Source of the DNA: WRDS01 sp964492775
GTDB lineage: Bacteria > Actinomycetota > Coriobacteriia > Anaerosomatales > PHET01
DNA: 6,634 nucleotides
Reading direction: 5' to 3'
Assembly (NCBI GenBank): GCA_964492775.1
Contig: CAZBLH010000048.1
Location: 1 to 6,634 of the forward strand
Position 1 is the stretch's first letter. Every line of letters begins with the position of its first letter. Below the pieces are notes generated by a model. It worked only from the letters and a program-made list of their open reading frames with translations. It made no database searches and had not been told where the DNA came from. The translations under genes and the position numbers were made by a program. Below are positions 4,457 through 6,634 of this stretch, one piece after another.

Positions 4457-5437
4457 CTTCTTGGAGTTGCGCGAGGGCGTGCACCCTTTGAGCAGGGCTC
4501 GGCTCAAGACCTCGTCCATCGAGCTAACCGGGATGATCTCCAGCTCCTCGCGGATGTGAGGCGGCAACTGGTCGAGATCTCGCACGTTGTCTTTGGGCAC
4601 GAGCACCGTGGTGATGCCTGCGCGGTGCGCCGCGAGAAGCTTCTCTTTGAGGCCGCCGATCGGCAGCACATGCCCTCGCAGAGTAATCTCGCCGGTCATC
4701 GCCAGATCGCGACGGGCGGGGCATCCGGTCAGCGCCGAGGCGACGGCCGTTGCCATCGTGATTCCCGCACTCGGGCCGTCCTTCGGGATCGCGGCGGCCG
4801 GCACGTGGATGTGGATGTCGTTCTTCTCCGAGAAGTCCTCCGGGATACCGAGCTTCTTCGCGCGGGTCCTGATGTAGGAAAGCGCGGCGGTCGCTGACTC
4901 TCGCATCACGTCGCCGAGCTGCCCGGTCAGGATGACCTGCCCCTTGCCCGGCATGATGGTGGCCTCGATGACGATCACGTCGCCGCCGACCTCGGTCCAC
5001 ACGAGACCCGTCGAGACGCCAACCTCGTCCTTGGCCTCGGCAAGTCCGTACGAGAACTTGGGTGCACCAAGGTACTTGTGCAGCGTGCGGGCCGAGACGG
5101 TCGTCTTGCCCTTCTTGCCCTCGACCACCTTACGTGCCACCTGGCGGCAGACTCCTGCGATGGTTCGCTCGAGGTTGCGCACACCGGCTTCGCGGGTGTA
5201 ACGCCGGATGATCTCCCGGATGGCATCCTCTTTGAACTCGATCTTGCCTGGCGTGAGCCCGTGCTCCTTGATCTGTTTGGGCACGAGGTATTGGAACGCG
5301 ATATGGACCTTCTCATCCTCGGTGTAGCCCGGGAAGTGGATGACCTCCATGCGGTCACGCAGCGGCGCAGGGATCGGGTCGAGCAGGTTGGCGGTCGTGA
5401 TGAAGATCACGTCCGAGAGGTCGAAGGGCACCTCCAG
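4454..5437 (-). CDS. lon: ATP-dependent Lon protease, C-terminal part only
   Basis: Lon degrades misfolded and regulatory proteins in the cytoplasm. The fragment begins at LEVPFDLSDV (5437) inside the AAA+ module and runs to a natural TAG at 4454. Numbering from the GTG-encoded M of MPFDLSDV (5431), it shows sensor-1 TTAN (12-15), PAPLRDRMEV (21-30), the sensor-2 region REAGVRNLE (80-88) and the full S16 peptidase domain, with catalytic Ser221 in PKDGPSAG and Lys264 in GGLKEK. About 450 N-terminal residues, including Walker A and B, are missing compared with the roughly 780-residue family. Upstream the match ends abruptly: the next codon is TGC where F or Y is expected, then an in-frame TGA (5443-5441). 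The GTG at 5431 is an internal codon, not a real start. The gene is either broken here or cut by an assembly join; the gene itself is certain. Confidence 0.95.
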   Translation of the reverse strand: MEVPFDLSDVIFITTANLLDPIPAPLRDRMEVIHFPGYTEDEKVHIAFQYLVPKQIKEHGLTPGKIEFKEDAIREIIRRYTREAGVRNLERTIAGVCRQVARKVVEGKKGKTTVSARTLHKYLGAPKFSYGLAEAKDEVGVSTGLVWTEVGGDVIVIEATIMPGKGQVILTGQLGDVMRESATAALSYIRTRAKKLGIPEDFSEKNDIHIHVPAAAIPKDGPSAGITMATAVASALTGCPARRDLAMTGEITLRGHVLPIGGLKEKLLAAHRAGITTVLVPKDNVRDLDQLPPHIREELEIIPVSSMDEVLSRALLKGCTPSRNSKK

Positions 5438-5442
5438 GCATC
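5436..5442. other. Breakpoint between lon and amidohydrolase fragments
   Basis: Lon homology on the minus strand stops at about 5437-5438. On the plus strand the amidohydrolase frame is recognisable from about 5437 onward with its N-terminus absent. Both genes are cut in the middle of conserved domains at the same point, with no spacer, no insertion sequence end, no target duplication and no tRNA. Overlap of the two homologies is at most a few bases. Confidence 0.8.
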
Positions 5443-6634
5443 ACGGCGCTTGACCTGATCGATTCAGGCTCGATTTCCGGCGTGCAGGATCTCGTGCGGG
5501 GTGCGGCAGGGAAGCGGAAGACGGGCGAGTGGATCATTGGCAGCTCGGCCTGGCATGAATCGGTGCTCAAGGAGGGCCGGCTGCCCCGCCGCGACGAGCT
5601 GGATCTTGCCGCACCTGAAAATCCCGTCTTCCTGCCCCGGGGCGGGCATGTCGGAACCGCGAACAGCCGCGCCCTCGACCTGGCCGGCATCGACGAGAAT
5701 ACGCCGGATCCGCAGGGCGGCGTGATCGTTCGCGACAAGGAGACCGGAAAGCCCACCGGCGTTCTTCTGGAGACGGCAGTCGATCTGGTAAGAAATGTCC
5801 TGCCGCCGCCTCCCTCGGAAGAGGTCCAGCAGGAGCATCTGCGCGAGACCATGCGGCAATTCAACAGCTATGGCCTGGTGGGCGTGATCGAGCCGGGCCT
5901 CGATGTCAGGACGATCCGCATGTACGAGCATCTGGCCGATCGCGGCGAGATGACCGTGCGAACGGACCTGATGTTCCGCGCGAACAACAAGGCGGAGACA
6001 CTTGAGGGCCTCAAGGCGTCCGCGCGCGCTGACGATGACTTCCTGCGCTTTGTGGGGATCAAGTACATGCTCGATGGCGGCGTGGAAGGCGCGCGCCTTT
6101 CGCAACCCTATCAGCTTGTGCCGGGCGAACAGACCAATCCGGAATATCGCGGGCTCTACCTGCTGCCGGAGGGGGGCGAAGACGAGTTCGTCGAGTCGCT
6201 GCTCGAAGTTGCCCGCGCGGGCATGCAGGTGCAATGCCACGGCGTCGGCGATGACGGGATCGACCTGATCATGCGCAGCTATGAGCGGGTGAACGAGCAG
6301 GTCCCCATCCGGGATCTCCGTTGGACGGTCATGCATATCCAGCTGCCGAGACCCGATGCGCTGGAGCGGATGGTCCGCATCGGCGTGATGGCGACCGCGC
6401 AGGACCACAGCGTGCTGCTGGGACACAACATGCGCAGATGGTGGGGCGAGGAACGCGCGGCCTATTCGACGCCCCTGCGCGCCATTCTCGATGCCGGCGT
6501 GCATGTGGGCGGCGGCACCGACGCGCCGATCCTGCCCACCAGCCCCTTCATCTCCATGTGGTGGATGACCACTCGCCGCACGCTGCAAGGCTATCAGCTC
6601 GGGCCGCAATATGTGATCACCGCCAAGGAGGCGC
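5437..6634 (+). CDS. YtcJ-like amidohydrolase (amidohydrolase family 3), both ends missing
   Basis: An uninterrupted frame of 399 codons without a start (first in-frame ATG is near 5848; the frame is closed upstream by TGA 5401-5403 within lon antisense) and without a stop. Numbering from 5437, family features are GEWIIGSSAWHES (30-42), RGGHVGTANSRALDLAGI (68-85), the GIKYMLDGGVEG block with the probable carboxylated Lys209, VQCHGVGDDGID with His268, VMHIQLPRPDALE with His300, and VHVGGGTDAPILPTSP with Asp362, the last metal-site residue. The N-terminal HxH pair and about 80-100 residues are missing, as is the C-terminal end, compared with the usual 530-600 residues. The family hydrolyses amide or formamide bonds in varied small molecules using one or two metals; the substrate cannot be predicted. 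The style of sequence suggests an alphaproteobacterial source, which is an impression only. Confidence 0.88.

Noticed and set aside
5464..6609. A 381-codon open frame on the minus strand
   Set aside because: It is antisense to the amidohydrolase frame, which has clear family motifs along its whole length. The antisense product is rich in His, Arg and Ala without any recognisable domain, as expected of a high-GC shadow.
1..6634. CRISPR arrays, tRNA or rRNA genes, insertion sequences
   Set aside because: No regularly spaced repeats, cloverleaf-forming stretch, rRNA signature, transposase frame or terminal inverted repeats were seen, including at the 5437 breakpoint.

Overview
This window reads as a high-GC, probably anaerobic actinobacterium up to about position 5437, joined abruptly to an unrelated-looking amidohydrolase fragment that fills the rest. 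The actinobacterial reading rests on a class E-type sortase, a small 2[4Fe-4S] ferredoxin and a DnaK whose wording resembles Coriobacteriia as I remember them. That lineage is inference from memory, not a search.

Layout. (1) 1-759, minus: the first 253 residues of DnaK, running off the left edge. (2) 760-1107: divergent intergenic region with a good sigma-70-type promoter for dnaK overlapped by a perfect 17-bp palindrome, then a structured leader in front of a ferredoxin gene (1108-1296, plus). (3) 1312-3538, minus: a compact probable operon of a sortase, an NAD-dependent sugar epimerase and a degenerate uracil-DNA-glycosylase-like protein, the last two genes only 1 nt apart. (4) 3539-3846: divergent region holding a convincing GEMM-I (cyclic di-GMP-I) riboswitch on the plus strand, followed by a long hairpin that buries the Shine-Dalgarno of the next gene. 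(5) 3847-4446, plus: a secreted or membrane-anchored 199-residue protein ending in an HEVWH zinc-protease motif. (6) 4454-5437, minus: the C-terminal part of the Lon protease, cut off inside its AAA+ domain. (7) 5437-6634, plus: the middle of a YtcJ-type amidohydrolase with no N-terminus, open at the right edge.

The most interesting unit is region 3-5. A second-messenger riboswitch appears to control translation of a short exported metallopeptidase-like protein, and a sortase, which anchors proteins to the cell wall, is transcribed divergently from the same spacer. This resembles in logic, though not in demonstrated homology, the Clostridioides difficile arrangement in which a cyclic di-GMP-I riboswitch controls the secreted protease PPEP-1 that trims sortase-anchored adhesins.

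The lon/amidohydrolase boundary is best treated as a chimeric join or a deletion/rearrangement until read data show otherwise. Conclusions about neighbourhood should not be carried across position 5437.
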